Source: Labrenzia sp. PHM005
GTDB taxonomy: Bacteria; Pseudomonadota; Alphaproteobacteria; Rhizobiales; Stappiaceae
DNA: 64,000 bases
NCBI RefSeq assembly: GCF_006517275.1
Contig: NZ_CP041191.1
Coordinates: 3,095,001 to 3,159,000 of the forward strand
Direction: 5' to 3'
Part shown: positions 8,222 through 17,592 of the stretch, piece by piece
Numbering within the stretch: the first letter of the stretch is position 1
How the letters are laid out: every line of letters begins with the position of its first letter
Program-made: the position numbers and the translations under genes
The notes under the pieces: model-generated
Told to the model about the DNA's origin: nothing
The model's database searches: none
What the model saw: only the letters and a program-made list of their open reading frames with translations

Positions 8222-8710
8222 TTACTTGGCAAGAAATCCGGTCATCCGGTGGAGGCAATCCGCCCAGCCGGTGCCAACACCAAGACGGGCGTCCTCAGTT
8301 TTTATGGCCTCGTGCCGCAGCCGCACTTGCGTGGCGCTTCCGGCCGCTTTGAAAGAAATGGAAACGAACGAGCGATCGGTCTCCTGCCGTGTGCCATCTG
8401 CGAGCTCGACAACGTGACGCCAACTGAATTTCAGGAGGTTTGGTGCCGCAATCTCCAGATATTCACCTTCCAGACGCTCCTGCTTTTCGTGGTCATTCTG
8501 CAGGACAAACCGCCATAATCCGCCGACCTTGAGGTCGATCTCAACGTCAGCCAGGCGGCCAGCCGGCAGGAACCAGCCATTGATTTCTTCGGGCACCGTA
8601 AATGCCTGGAAAACCCGGGCAGGTGTTGCGCGGAAAAGGCCTTCAACCAGGATAGGCTCCTGTCCAGGCGCGGATTTTAGGAAATCACTTTCAAGCGGTT
8701 GAGCTGTCAT
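8222..8710 (-). CDS. SRPBCC/AHSA1-domain protein
   Basis: 162 residues of the START-like helix-grip fold often annotated as activator of Hsp90 ATPase homologue. Recognisable parts are LFRATPARVFQAFTVPEEINGWF, a W-R-F-L strand pair, and a C-terminal helix ending GWADCLHRMTGFL. Such proteins bind small hydrophobic ligands, and those encoded next to ArsR regulators are common in proteobacteria. Its ATG overlaps the stop of the ArsR gene by four bases, so the two are translated together. Confidence 0.85.
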   Translation of the reverse strand: MTAQPLESDFLKSAPGQEPILVEGLFRATPARVFQAFTVPEEINGWFLPAGRLADVEIDLKVGGLWRFVLQNDHEKQERLEGEYLEIAAPNLLKFSWRHVVELADGTRQETDRSFVSISFKAAGSATQVRLRHEAIKTEDARLGVGTGWADCLHRMTGFLAK

Positions 8711-9039
8711 TTTTGAGTGTCCTCTTTGGCAAGGTGAAGGGCCAGAGCGTCAAATCGGTCAAGCCAGAAGGCTTCGTAGTTGCTGAGCCAGTCGACGGCT
8801 TCCTTGATCGGAGCGCCTTTCAGCCGGCAGTGTTTGGTCCTGCCGCGCTTTTCGATATCAACCAATCCAGCCTCTGAAAGAACGCGCATGTGTTTGGAAA
8901 CCGCAGTCAACGACATGTCGAAGGGGGCGGCCAAATCGGACAGGGTTGCTTCGCCATTCGCAAGCCGGGCGACAATGGCGCGGCGGGTGCCGTCGCTGAG
9001 TGCGGAGAAGGTGGCGTCAAGTTGCTGCATATCGCTCAT
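8707..9039 (-). CDS. ArsR-family transcriptional regulator
   Basis: 110 residues from ATG 9039 (the frame is open from 9090, but the added residues lie within the operator region). Winged helix: DATFSALSDGTRRAIVARLANGEATLSDLAAPFDMSLTAVSKHMRVLSEAGLV is the typical helix-turn-helix stretch, followed by a wing. No metal-binding ELCVCDL-type cysteines are present, so it belongs to the non-metal ArsR group linked to SRPBCC genes. Two near-palindromic repeats lie just upstream and are probable autoregulatory operators. Confidence 0.85.
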   Translation of the reverse strand: MSDMQQLDATFSALSDGTRRAIVARLANGEATLSDLAAPFDMSLTAVSKHMRVLSEAGLVDIEKRGRTKHCRLKGAPIKEAVDWLSNYEAFWLDRFDALALHLAKEDTQK

Positions 9040-9050
9040 GTATTTTAGTG

Positions 9051-9105
9051 AACTAATTGGTTGAGTATCATGCCCGTCGAATATAGTCAACCGATTGGTT
9101 GAGTG
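9051..9105. promoter_or_regulatory. Tandem operator-like repeats upstream of arsR
   Basis: Two copies of AACYRATTGGTTGAGTR occur at 9051-9067 and 9089-9105, 38 bases apart start to start. Each core (AACTAATTGGTT, AACCGATTGGTT) is close to its own reverse complement. They lie 12 to 66 bases upstream of the ArsR start, where a self-binding repressor would act. Confidence 0.6.
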
Positions 9106-9242
9106 TTTTCTCGAGAGTTGATTTGGCCCAGTTCAGAGGGTCTTCCTATGAGAATTGGATTATTCCGGCTGGCGCGCACCACCGCACCACCGACGCCTGA
9201 GACAGGCAGTCGGCGCGTTCCTGGCGGACAGTATGTCAGCTA

Positions 9243-10154
9243 TTAGAGGAAGAGCTCACCGCGGGCGATCAGGGTCGCCTGGCCGCCAATGCGGACGGCA
9301 TGCATGCCGCCGTTCACCATATCGATTTCCAGATCGATCAGGGACGGGCGGCCCATTTCAAAACCCTGTTCAATGCGAATGTGGTGAGTGCCCGCGGTTA
9401 GACCATCATAATGCTTGATAACGCCTGCAAAGGCAGCCGCGGCCGAGCCTGTCGCTGGATCTTCGGTAATGCCCATATCTGGGGCAAACAAGCGGGCATG
9501 AAAGGCGCTGTCATGGGAGCGTGTTTCACGGCAATAGACGTAAGCGTCGTTGTGCTCTTCGTTGCCGAAACCCTTTTTCCACATGGCGGGTACTGGTTTG
9601 GCGCGCGCAAGCGCGTCCAGATCGCGGACAGGAACAAAAGTGAACGCCGGGCCGACTTTGAAGCGGGACGGAGCGTGATTCTCAAAACCGATGTCTGACG
9701 GCTCCAGATCCAGAGCAGCAGCAATCAGTTCAAGGTTCTGGGTAGGGCCAGCTGATTCCGGCAATACGGGCACATCAAATTCGGCAAAGGCGGCGGCATT
9801 TTCCCGCAAGATCACCGCACAGCGCACGGTTCCGATCTTTTGTTTCAAAACAACCACAGCATCCTGTTCACCGGAGATGTCACCAAAACGCTCCACGGCC
9901 ATCAGAATCGCAGTGCCAACGGTCGGGTGACCGGCAAAGGGAAGTTCCACTTTTGGGGTGAAGATCCGCATAGAGGCAGATTGCCCAGGATTTTCCGGCG
10001 GAAAGACAAACACGGTTTCGGATAGATTGAACTCGCCCGCGATCTTTTGCATTTGCTCGTCGCTCAGGCCGTCACTGTCCAGAACAACTGCGAGCGGATT
10101 GCCCGCAAGTGCTGTGTTGGTGAAGACGTCCAAAATCGCGTAGCGACGGCTCAT
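9243..10154 (-). CDS. PhzF-family epimerase/isomerase
   Basis: 303 residues, the usual length of the family. The start [20 protein letters not shown] and the [10 protein letters not shown] motif of the first half are typical, and the second half repeats the fold around [13 protein letters not shown]. PhzF proteins have a diaminopimelate-epimerase-like fold with a conserved catalytic Glu; here SETVFV near residue 45 supplies it. Most members outside phenazine clusters have unknown substrates, and no phenazine genes are nearby. Upstream is a 140-base gap to the GNAT-NUDIX gene on the same strand. Confidence 0.88.
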   Translation of the reverse strand: MSRRYAILDVFTNTALAGNPLAVVLDSDGLSDEQMQKIAGEFNLSETVFVFPPENPGQSASMRIFTPKVELPFAGHPTVGTAILMAVERFGDISGEQDAVVVLKQKIGTVRCAVILRENAAAFAEFDVPVLPESAGPTQNLELIAAALDLEPSDIGFENHAPSRFKVGPAFTFVPVRDLDALARAKPVPAMWKKGFGNEEHNDAYVYCRETRSHDSAFHARLFAPDMGITEDPATGSAAAAFAGVIKHYDGLTAGTHHIRIEQGFEMGRPSLIDLEIDMVNGGMHAVRIGGQATLIARGELFL

Positions 10155-10294
10155 GCGGTATTCTCCTTAGAGTTCGAACTCCTTAGCGGTTCGAATGTGA
10201 GCGGACTTTTGCATGTCTTCGCAAGTCCCGCCAGACCCTTGCGGCGTTTGTTGGTGAACAAACTCTTGCCGGAACAAAAAATGTGGCAACCCGG

Positions 10295-11446
10295 TCACGC
10301 CAGAAGATACCGTCCGAGGTCTCTGGCATAGGGTACAATTGCCGGGTCATCCAGGTCATCAAGGGTCTTGATGATCCTGACATCTGCCAATTCTTGTTCT
10401 GCTGACGCCTTTGAGTGAACATTGATTGCCGCTCTCAGGTCTTCTGCCGGACGATCGCAATCAAAGACTTGTGAAACGCTGATGCGCGCACCGTCAAAAA
10501 TGATCAACAGCTCTCCGTGTTTCAATTGGTGAGTTGACAGGCCAGTTTCCTCTTCTAGCTCCCGCGAGATTGAGGCCTGCATATCAATCGATCCGCTGTT
10601 GGTAATATCAGACGGATCAAGATTGCCGCCCATTGGGTAGATCAGGCCAGCAGTTGCGGTATGCGGAGACATGACCCCGTAGAGCAAAGCGCCTTCGGGC
10701 GAACGTAGAACAGCAGACCCGAACAGATTGAAGGTCGTGAGGTTCGGGGCACCCCAATCACGCCAGGTCAGAAAAGCGGCATAAGAGCATTCGGTGCAGG
10801 TTCCGGATAAAACACCATCTTCAAACCTGTGGTCCGTCAGTTTTAATGTTCTACCATTCCAGAGCTCTGGGATTTGCCGTTGTTTTTCCGCGAAGTATTC
10901 TGAAATGGCCGCCTTGTTGGCAGCTTCAAAAGCCCAAGGTTGGCCGGAGATTGTCAAATCTATTTTTGAAACCGGATAAACGGCCGGCTGCAGACGCTTC
11001 TCCATGAGCGGCATGAAACGGCCGGGTGCCATCTGGCTTGGCTCATGTCCGGTGGTTTCATAACCGCATCGTTCGTAAAAGCCGCCGGCGTTGACCTCGC
11101 TACGAAGAGCAATTTTTGTGTAGCCTTGTTGCCGCGCGCGGTCTTCGCTGCGCATTAGGAGCAAGGCGCCGATACCTGATTTCTGTACTTGCGGAGCGAC
11201 ATACAGGTAATCGAGGTCGACCCTGCCATTGGCGTCGTGTTTGGCTCCAGAAAAGGCGACAGGGGTTCCATCTTTTTCGGCGACGATTCCATCCAGCTCC
11301 AAAAGGAGATCTGGCGTGATTTGCCAGTGCTTGCGCCATTCCCGCATCAGCTCTTCCGGGTACCCCCAGGAAGCTTTTGCAAGATGCATGATGGTGGTGA
11401 GGGCCAAGGCATCCTCGGGACGTGCAGGGCGGAGTTTTAAAGACAT
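10295..11446 (-). CDS. GNAT acetyltransferase-NUDIX hydrolase fusion
   Basis: 383 residues with two catalytic domains. Residues 1-150 are a GNAT acetyltransferase with the acetyl-CoA loop QKSGIGALLL (residues 88-97) and the NAGGFYERCGYE segment. Residues 240-383 are NUDIX-like, with RELEEETG at 295-302, the metal-binding half of the Nudix box; the residue six before it that is usually Glu appears to be Ala. A linking region (about 160-235) has WNGRTLKLTDHRFEDG and TCTECSYAAFL, and resembles the pre-Nudix region found in some alphaproteobacterial hydrolases. Substrates are not deducible. Confidence 0.75.
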   Translation of the reverse strand: MSLKLRPARPEDALALTTIMHLAKASWGYPEELMREWRKHWQITPDLLLELDGIVAEKDGTPVAFSGAKHDANGRVDLDYLYVAPQVQKSGIGALLLMRSEDRARQQGYTKIALRSEVNAGGFYERCGYETTGHEPSQMAPGRFMPLMEKRLQPAVYPVSKIDLTISGQPWAFEAANKAAISEYFAEKQRQIPELWNGRTLKLTDHRFEDGVLSGTCTECSYAAFLTWRDWGAPNLTTFNLFGSAVLRSPEGALLYGVMSPHTATAGLIYPMGGNLDPSDITNSGSIDMQASISRELEEETGLSTHQLKHGELLIIFDGARISVSQVFDCDRPAEDLRAAINVHSKASAEQELADVRIIKTLDDLDDPAIVPYARDLGRYLLA

Positions 11447-11515
11447 GGCAGGCCAATCAGGAAAGGTTCGAAAGGCCTAGCCGTTGAATGTGAAAGTTGC
11501 AAGCTGGTTTGATGC

Positions 11516-12418
11516 CTACTTGATGAATGTGCCGTTCTGCAGTTCGGTGACCGCCTGAACCAGCTCTTCGCGGGTGTTCATCACAATGGGGCCATGCCAA
11601 GCGACCGGTTCCTTGATCGGCGCGCCAGAAACCAGCAGGAAACGGATGCCGTGTTCTCCGGCATGGACAACGATTTCATCGCCTGTACCGAAGATGACCA
11701 ATGTTCTGTCTCCGGTCTCGTCTCGGATTTTTAGCTCTTCTCCGCCAAATTCCTTTTCGGTTAAAACCCCGAACGGATCGGAAGCTCCTTCAAACTTTCC
11801 TGACCCTTCAAAGATATAGGCGAAGGTTTGTTTGTAAGTGTCGACCTTGAAGCGTTTTTTTCGGCCAGCCGGCACATGAATGTCCAGATACTGCGGCTCC
11901 GCGGCGATCCCATCAACAGGACCTCTTTTGCCCCAGAACTCACCGCAGATGATCCGGGCTGATGTGCCGTCATCGTCTGTAACCACAGGAATGTCCTTGG
12001 CTTCGACATCCTGGTAACGCGGGTCTGTCATTTTGTGCGCGGATGGCAGGTTCGCCCAAAGCTGGAAGCCGTGCATCCGGCCCTGGGCGTCGCCCTTTGG
12101 CATTTCCTGGTGCATGATCCCGCGTCCGGCGGTCATCCATTGCACGTCGCCGGCACCAAGATTGCCTTTGTTGCCCAGACTGTCGCCATGTTCGACGGTA
12201 CCGGCCAAAACATAAGTGATGGTTTCTATGCCGCGATGGGGATGCCAGGGAAAACCAGCCAGATAGTCTTCCGGCCGGTCATTGCGGAAATCGTCCAGCA
12301 GCAGGAACGGATCTACCAGCGCCGGATCCTGAAATCCGAACGCGCGCTCCAGTTTGACACCGGCGCCTTCCAAGGCCGATTGGGTTGTGCCGATATGGGT
12401 GATAGGCCGGATTGACAT
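11516..12418 (-). CDS. Pirin-family protein
   Basis: 300 residues from ATG 12418, preceded by AGGAAAA; an upstream ATG at 12541 has no site and adds residues unlike pirin. Bicupin fold: the first cupin carries FPWHPHRGIETITYVLAG, and the VEHGDS and MTAGRGIMHQEMP parts supply further metal ligands, all as in pirins. Pirins bind iron and may act as quercetin dioxygenases or redox-sensing cofactors. Its own regulation is not visible. The divergent ABC transporter begins about 250 bases away. Confidence 0.9.
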   Translation of the reverse strand: MSIRPITHIGTTQSALEGAGVKLERAFGFQDPALVDPFLLLDDFRNDRPEDYLAGFPWHPHRGIETITYVLAGTVEHGDSLGNKGNLGAGDVQWMTAGRGIMHQEMPKGDAQGRMHGFQLWANLPSAHKMTDPRYQDVEAKDIPVVTDDDGTSARIICGEFWGKRGPVDGIAAEPQYLDIHVPAGRKKRFKVDTYKQTFAYIFEGSGKFEGASDPFGVLTEKEFGGEELKIRDETGDRTLVIFGTGDEIVVHAGEHGIRFLLVSGAPIKEPVAWHGPIVMNTREELVQAVTELQNGTFIK

Positions 12419-12670
12419 GATCGTTTTCCTGAAATCTGCAATTGTCTCGAAAATAGCGGGTTTGCGTGCGAAACCCAGAGGCGGGCTGCTGGACGCAGTG
12501 TTTCGCTTTGAGAAACAATAGCCTCTGGTTTCAGCTGACAAGATGTGTCAGGAAACCTGAGACCTTGCATCTTGCAGACCGTTCAACCACATGCAACCTT
12601 GCGCGCCCTAACAGGTGCCCTCTTGCGGCCGTCCGGTCTTCTTTTAATATTCTCAAATGGTTGGAACTTT

Positions 12671-13597
12671 ATGCCGCCGATCCTCTCCGTTGAAAATCTG
12701 GAAAAAACTTATGACGGTGGCTTTCAGGCGCTGAAATCCGTCTCGCTGGAAATTCAAAAGGGCGAGGTGTTTGCGCTTCTTGGACCAAACGGGGCAGGCA
12801 AGACCACTTTGATCAGCACTATTTGCGGCTTGGTGCGCCCGACATCCGGTGCGATCACTGTTGGCGGGCACGATGCGTTGAAAGACTTCCGGTCCGCCCG
12901 CCGGATGATTGGCTTGGTACCGCAAGAAATGCCGACGGCACCGTTTGAGATTGTCGGCGATACGGTTGCGTTCAGCCGCGGTCTGTTCGGATTGAAACCG
13001 AAGCCGGATCTGATTGAGAAAATCCTGAAAGATCTGACACTTTGGGAAAAGCGGAAAAACCCTATTATGGCGCTGTCCGGCGGCATGAAGCGGCGTCTGC
13101 TGGTGGCCAAAGCGCTGGCGCATGAACCAGAAGTTCTGTTTTTGGACGAGCCGACAGCCGGGGTTGATGTGGAGCTGCGCCACGACATGTGGCGGATCGT
13201 CGGTGAACTGAAGGACAAGGGTGTCACGATCATTCTGACAACCCATTACATCGAAGAAGCCGAGGAAATGGCCGACCGGGTCGGTGTGATCAACAAGGGC
13301 GAGATCATCCTTGTTGAGGACAAGAAAGAGCTGATGCAGAAGCTTGGCCGCAAGGTTCTGACGCTTTCGCTCAATGCCGCAATCCAAACACTGCCACCAA
13401 CTCTTGAGAAATACGATCTAACCCTGTCAGAGGACGGTGGCAGCCTGACCTACACGTATGACACCCAAAGGGAGCGAACCGGAATCACGGCGCTGCTGAC
13501 AGACCTCTCCGATGCGGGTGTTCATTTTCATGATTTGCAGACGGATCAATCTTCGCTGGAGGATATTTTTGTCGATCTGGTCAAGAACGGGGAGTAG
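12671..13597 (+). CDS. ABC transporter ATP-binding protein (ABC-2 export type)
   Basis: 308 residues from ATG 12671; the frame is open further upstream but the family starts at this point ([11 protein letters not shown]). Walker [10 protein letters not shown] is at residues 38-46, then [15 protein letters not shown] (signature) and [11 protein letters not shown] (Walker B). The C-terminal 80 residues form the extension common to drug and polysaccharide exporters. It pairs with the ABC-2 permease at 14095, with a GNAT gene between them. The cargo is not deducible. Confidence 0.93.
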   Translation: MPPILSVENLEKTYDGGFQALKSVSLEIQKGEVFALLGPNGAGKTTLISTICGLVRPTSGAITVGGHDALKDFRSARRMIGLVPQEMPTAPFEIVGDTVAFSRGLFGLKPKPDLIEKILKDLTLWEKRKNPIMALSGGMKRRLLVAKALAHEPEVLFLDEPTAGVDVELRHDMWRIVGELKDKGVTIILTTHYIEEAEEMADRVGVINKGEIILVEDKKELMQKLGRKVLTLSLNAAIQTLPPTLEKYDLTLSEDGGSLTYTYDTQRERTGITALLTDLSDAGVHFHDLQTDQSSLEDIFVDLVKNGE

Positions 13598-13600
13598 GGC

Positions 13601-14098
13601 ATGACGATTGAATTCAAAATCCGGAAGGCGCGGCTTGATGAGATCGAGGCCTTGACCGACCTGTGCATGCGCTCCAAACAGTCGAACGGCTATGATGATG
13701 CCTTTATGGCGGCATGCGCTGAAGAGATGACGGTTCAGGAAAGCTGGATCTTGGAGGACGATTTTTGGGTGCTGGAAGCTTCGGATGGCGCGTTGGCAGG
13801 CTGTATTCGGCTGGAAACGAACCAAATGGAGCGCACCGGCGAACTTGCCACCTGTTTTGTCGACCCGGACTTTCAGGGCAAGGGTGTGGGGCGGAAGCTT
13901 TTTGAAAGTTTCATTACTAAAGCCAAAGACCTTGATCTGAAACACATCTGGTTGGACGCAGATCCAAGCGCGGAACCTTTTTATGCGCGGATGGGATTTG
14001 TCACCACCGGCCGTGCACCGTCCGGTTCCATTCCAGGCAGAACCTTGCCGCGGATGGAAATGCCTTTAGAGACCGCCAATCTGGAGCAAACCTCATGA
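13601..14098 (+). CDS. GNAT acetyltransferase inside ABC transporter operon
   Basis: 165 residues. The acetyl-CoA loop [13 protein letters not shown] and the late PFYARMGF segment are clear GNAT hallmarks. It begins three bases after the ATPase stop, and its stop overlaps the permease ATG (ATGA, 14095-14098), so the three genes are one translation-coupled unit. The position suggests it modifies the transported compound or confers self-protection, but this is inference. Confidence 0.88.
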   Translation: MTIEFKIRKARLDEIEALTDLCMRSKQSNGYDDAFMAACAEEMTVQESWILEDDFWVLEASDGALAGCIRLETNQMERTGELATCFVDPDFQGKGVGRKLFESFITKAKDLDLKHIWLDADPSAEPFYARMGFVTTGRAPSGSIPGRTLPRMEMPLETANLEQTS

Positions 14099-14856
14099 AT
14101 TTCGAAGCGGTCAAAGCGATCTATCTGACCGAGATGGCCCGGACACGGCGGACCGTCATGCAGTCGATCATTTCTCCGGTGATTTCCACGGTGCTCTATT
14201 TCGTGGTTTTTGGGGCAGCGATCGGATCGCGGATCACGGAAATTGATGGGGTGTCTTATGGCGCCTTCATCGTACCCGGGCTGATCATGCTGTCCTTGAT
14301 GACACAGAGCCTTTCCAATGCCGCGTTCGGTATCTATTTTCCGCAGTTTACCGGTTCGATATACGAAATCCTGTCCGCGCCTGTGTCGTTCTTGGAAATT
14401 ACGGTCGCCTTTGTCGGGGCCGCGGCGACCAAATCTATTCTGGTCGGCTTGATCATTCTGGTCACCGCCCATTTCTTCGTCGACATCGAAATCCAGCATC
14501 CGTTCTGGATGGCGGCATATTTCCTGTTAACGGCGGTTACCTTCGCGCTGCTCGGCTTCATTATCGGCATTTGGGCCGACAATTTCGAAAAACTACAGTT
14601 TATTCCGCTCTTGATCGTCACCCCATTGGCGTTTTTAGGGGGGAGCTTCTACTCCATCACCATGCTGCCGGAGATCTGGCAGAAAGTGACCCTGATCAAT
14701 CCGGTGGTCTATCTCATATCCGGTTTCCGCTGGAGCTTCTATGGTCAGGCGGATGTGTCGCTATGGCTTTCGCTTTTGATGACCTTGGTTTTTCTGGGGG
14801 GAGCACTTGCAGTCATTCACTGGATCTTTAAAACCGGGTACCGGTTAAAGCCGTAG
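14095..14856 (+). CDS. ABC-2 type transporter permease
   Basis: 253 residues with six predicted membrane spans: one near residues 20-45 ([20 protein letters not shown]), two more around 60-125, one at about 137-160 ([18 protein letters not shown]), and the final pair near 170-185 and 225-245. The segment before the last loop has the ABC-2 motif [14 protein letters not shown] and [15 protein letters not shown]. Membrane partner of the ATPase at 12671. Start overlaps the GNAT stop by four bases. Confidence 0.92.
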   Translation: MNFEAVKAIYLTEMARTRRTVMQSIISPVISTVLYFVVFGAAIGSRITEIDGVSYGAFIVPGLIMLSLMTQSLSNAAFGIYFPQFTGSIYEILSAPVSFLEITVAFVGAAATKSILVGLIILVTAHFFVDIEIQHPFWMAAYFLLTAVTFALLGFIIGIWADNFEKLQFIPLLIVTPLAFLGGSFYSITMLPEIWQKVTLINPVVYLISGFRWSFYGQADVSLWLSLLMTLVFLGGALAVIHWIFKTGYRLKP

Positions 14857-14872
14857 AGCGTCAAATCGGAAC

Positions 14873-15787
14873 ATGGGATCGATGGTGAGTGGCAAGATGG
14901 TGACCTCGCAGCTCCTCCGCAAATTAGCGGTGATTGGTATGGCTGCGTCTCTGGCAGCCTGTCAGACCGTTGCCGCACCATCGCCTGGCAATACACCGGT
15001 TGCGCAAGGCACCGCCGCGCAAGCAACTTCGGTTCCCACCATCGGCTATGCACCGGCAACGGCTCAGGAGCGGGGTTATTCGGCTCTGGTCCTGGACGCG
15101 GTGACCGGCGAAGAGCTTTATGCCGACAACGCCGACGCGCCGCGATATCCTGCATCGCTTACCAAAATGATGACGCTCTATTTGCTGTTTGAAAGTGTCA
15201 GTTCTGGTGAAAACAGATTATCGACACCCCTGGAGGTGTCCGGTGTCGCCGCGTCCCAGCCGCCGGCCAAGATTGGCTTGAAAGCTGGCAGCACACTCAC
15301 CGTGGAACAAGCGGCCCGAGCCCTGGCAGTCAAATCCGCCAATGATGTTGGCGTCGTTGTTGCCGAGAACTTAGCCGGCAGCGAAGCAGCCTTTGCCCGT
15401 AAAATGACGCAGAAAGCCCGCGCGCTGGGCCTCAGCCGCACGCGCTTTGTCAATGCCACCGGCTTGCCCGATCCAGCTCAGGTGACGACGGCCCGCGACA
15501 TGGCCAAACTCGGCATCGCCTTGAAACGTCAATTTCCGCAGTATGCCAGCTACTACAGGGCGACATCATTCACCTACAATGGCCGCACATTCCGCGCGAC
15601 CAACAATCTGCTTGGCAAGGTTCGCGGCGTTGATGGGCTTAAAACCGGCTATGTGCGGATGTCAGGTTACAATCTTGTAGCCACCGCCCGGCGCGGCGGC
15701 AAACAGCTGATTGTTGTTGTCATGGGCGGTACGTCAGAACAGGCGCGTGACAAGGAAGTTGCCCGGTTGATTGAAGCGCATTTCTGA
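14873..15787 (+). CDS. D-alanyl-D-alanine carboxypeptidase, probable lipoprotein
   Basis: 304 residues. All three penicillin-binding motifs are present: SLTK at 95-98 (catalytic Ser95), SAN at 155-157 and KTG at 257-259. The N-terminus has a hydrophobic signal with lipobox LAAC at 27-30, so the enzyme is likely anchored by lipid rather than by the C-terminal amphipathic helix of PBP5, which is absent. It trims peptidoglycan stem peptides in the periplasm. ATGs at 14873, 14882 and 14897 are all possible; the first is given. It converges with the next gene with only 11 bases between them. Confidence 0.88.
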   Translation: MGSMVSGKMVTSQLLRKLAVIGMAASLAACQTVAAPSPGNTPVAQGTAAQATSVPTIGYAPATAQERGYSALVLDAVTGEELYADNADAPRYPASLTKMMTLYLLFESVSSGENRLSTPLEVSGVAASQPPAKIGLKAGSTLTVEQAARALAVKSANDVGVVVAENLAGSEAAFARKMTQKARALGLSRTRFVNATGLPDPAQVTTARDMAKLGIALKRQFPQYASYYRATSFTYNGRTFRATNNLLGKVRGVDGLKTGYVRMSGYNLVATARRGGKQLIVVVMGGTSEQARDKEVARLIEAHF

Positions 15788-15798
15788 GGATAGGTACC

Positions 15799-16968
15799 TT
15801 AGAGAGACGCCGTCGCTGAATTATTCAGATCAGCTCTTATGAACCGGTTCCGTCCGGTTCGTTTCGCCTCGTAAAGACAACGATCCACTGATGCCATCAA
15901 GTCCTCAACGGACAGGTCGTCTCCGTTTCCATAATACAATCCCGCGGACGTGGTGACCTGGGCCTTTTGCCCATTCCCAAATTCAAACGTCTTGGTTTCG
16001 AGAGTCCGTAGGATCTGATCCGCGGCCTTTATTGCGCGTTGAAATGAAAGATCGTTGGCGATTATTGCGAATTCCTCGCCACCTAACCGCGCCACAAAAT
16101 GTGGTGCTGGGGTATTTTCGGACAGGATATGGACAAACTCGATTAATACCCTGTCGCCGGCGGGATGCCCAAATTGGTCATCCACCGATTTGAAATGATC
16201 CAGATCGAGCTGCATCAGAAGGAAGTTGCTCGTTTCGTCGGACGATAGCTTGAGTGACAAGTATTGATCAAAAGCACGGCGATTGTAGGCTCCGGTCAAC
16301 GCGTCTCGCAAGGCTTCCTCTCGGTTTTCCAAGGCATTACGCTCATGGGTCATGGCAAACAAAAACGTGCCATTCAGGACAGTAAAAACGATGCCTGCAA
16401 GCAAATGCACGGTTAACACCATCTCATGTGTTGCCCAGGTAAACGGGAGAAGACCAAACAAAAATAGAAGATGAATGACCAGGGCCAGAATGTGGACTAT
16501 TGCGGATAGCAGCAAACCGAAGCGAGATGTCAGCCTACGGACATCCGGCTGCATAAGACAGTGAATTGCGGCCGCACAAGCTGCAATCACCATGATCTGC
16601 CGAACAACGTCGCTATAGATGACGTTGTTGTTTGTTATGGCGGGCAGTGTTGCCGTGAACAATAAGGCGCAACTGCCATAAAGATACCTCTTGGAAACAC
16701 GGCGATTTGTGAGTCCGTAGATTGCTTCATAGTAGTAGAAAAACGTGGGGGCGATCAGGATATTGCCAGCTTGAAGCACGACATTTCGGTCAATAGCTAT
16801 GCCTGTAGTGGAAAGGAAAAGCGACGTAACGCCATACACATAACACAGTGCCCAGCTGCGCCAGTAGGTGCGACTTGGATCGATGTATGCTGTCAAGATT
16901 GTGGCGCTGGCAAAAATCGCGCCGTACAGTAAATTTACGAAGTATAATGTTACCAAGTCCAATGTCAT
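15799..16968 (-). CDS. Membrane diguanylate cyclase (GGDEF)
   Basis: 389 residues from ATG 16968; a TTG at 17001 would add eleven residues but is a weaker choice. The first 200 residues hold six or seven membrane spans without a recognised sensor domain, then a coiled linker (ENREEALRDALTGAYNRRAFD) leads to the GGDEF domain, with an intact GGEEF at about residue 296 and a DLDHFKSVDDQFGH metal segment. The inhibitory RxxD site that usually sits just before GGEEF is missing (the Asp position is His), so product feedback is doubtful. Makes cyclic di-GMP. Confidence 0.9.
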   Translation of the reverse strand: MTLDLVTLYFVNLLYGAIFASATILTAYIDPSRTYWRSWALCYVYGVTSLFLSTTGIAIDRNVVLQAGNILIAPTFFYYYEAIYGLTNRRVSKRYLYGSCALLFTATLPAITNNNVIYSDVVRQIMVIAACAAAIHCLMQPDVRRLTSRFGLLLSAIVHILALVIHLLFLFGLLPFTWATHEMVLTVHLLAGIVFTVLNGTFLFAMTHERNALENREEALRDALTGAYNRRAFDQYLSLKLSSDETSNFLLMQLDLDHFKSVDDQFGHPAGDRVLIEFVHILSENTPAPHFVARLGGEEFAIIANDLSFQRAIKAADQILRTLETKTFEFGNGQKAQVTTSAGLYYGNGDDLSVEDLMASVDRCLYEAKRTGRNRFIRADLNNSATASL

Positions 16969-17592
16969 GCGTGTTTGCCTAATAAATTGATTTATTCGCA
17001 AATTGGCAGATCTCTTGTATTTGTATAAATTAAAATATTAGCTAATTCGTTGTTGTTATTTTTTGGGGTGTGTTGCTATTTTCGTATGCGACTTTTCTAT
17101 TTTTGTCTTTCTTGTCTATAAGGCGTAGGGCGCTGCTTGTTTTCGCAATTCAGCGCGACGGCCTCGGCAAAAAACATGGCTGTGTTTTGCAGGTTTAGGA
17201 GGCCGTCATATAATTGTTTCCTTATTGGCCGGCATAGGCCCTGACGGGTAAGGAGTAGACGCCTGCTAATCACCCGCGGCATCGGAGCTTTGTTGTTACA
17301 CAGCTGATTTAATTGTTTTGGACGCGCCAACTGCCGGCAAATTCATTGGAATTGAGAAACGTAGAACTTGGCACACGGGAGGCACTTATTGCCAGTTCTG
17401 CAAATGACTACAGGCTTCTTACAATCCAAATCATGAACATTTGACTTGGTTTCCGCGCTTCTGAGCCATTGGCCCGCTCTGGGGGGCATGTTGTCGGGCA
17501 AGTCGGAATAACTCCGATCAAGGACGTTACACAACTTATCAGCGCGTATTTCTGATCGCCCAGTCAGCTGTATGTATTTGTGTTTAAGTGGC
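16969..17592. other. Intergenic stretch between two diguanylate cyclase genes
   Basis: About 620 bases, AT-rich near 17030-17100, holding the promoter of the gene at 16968. Two frames of 77 and 130 codons can be read on the minus strand but show no ribosome site, family motif or codon bias, so I do not call them genes. I see no RNA gene or repeat. Confidence 0.5.

Noticed and set aside
17097..17330. 77-codon minus-strand frame between the two cyclase genes
   Set aside because: No ribosome site or domain, in an AT-rich intergenic stretch.
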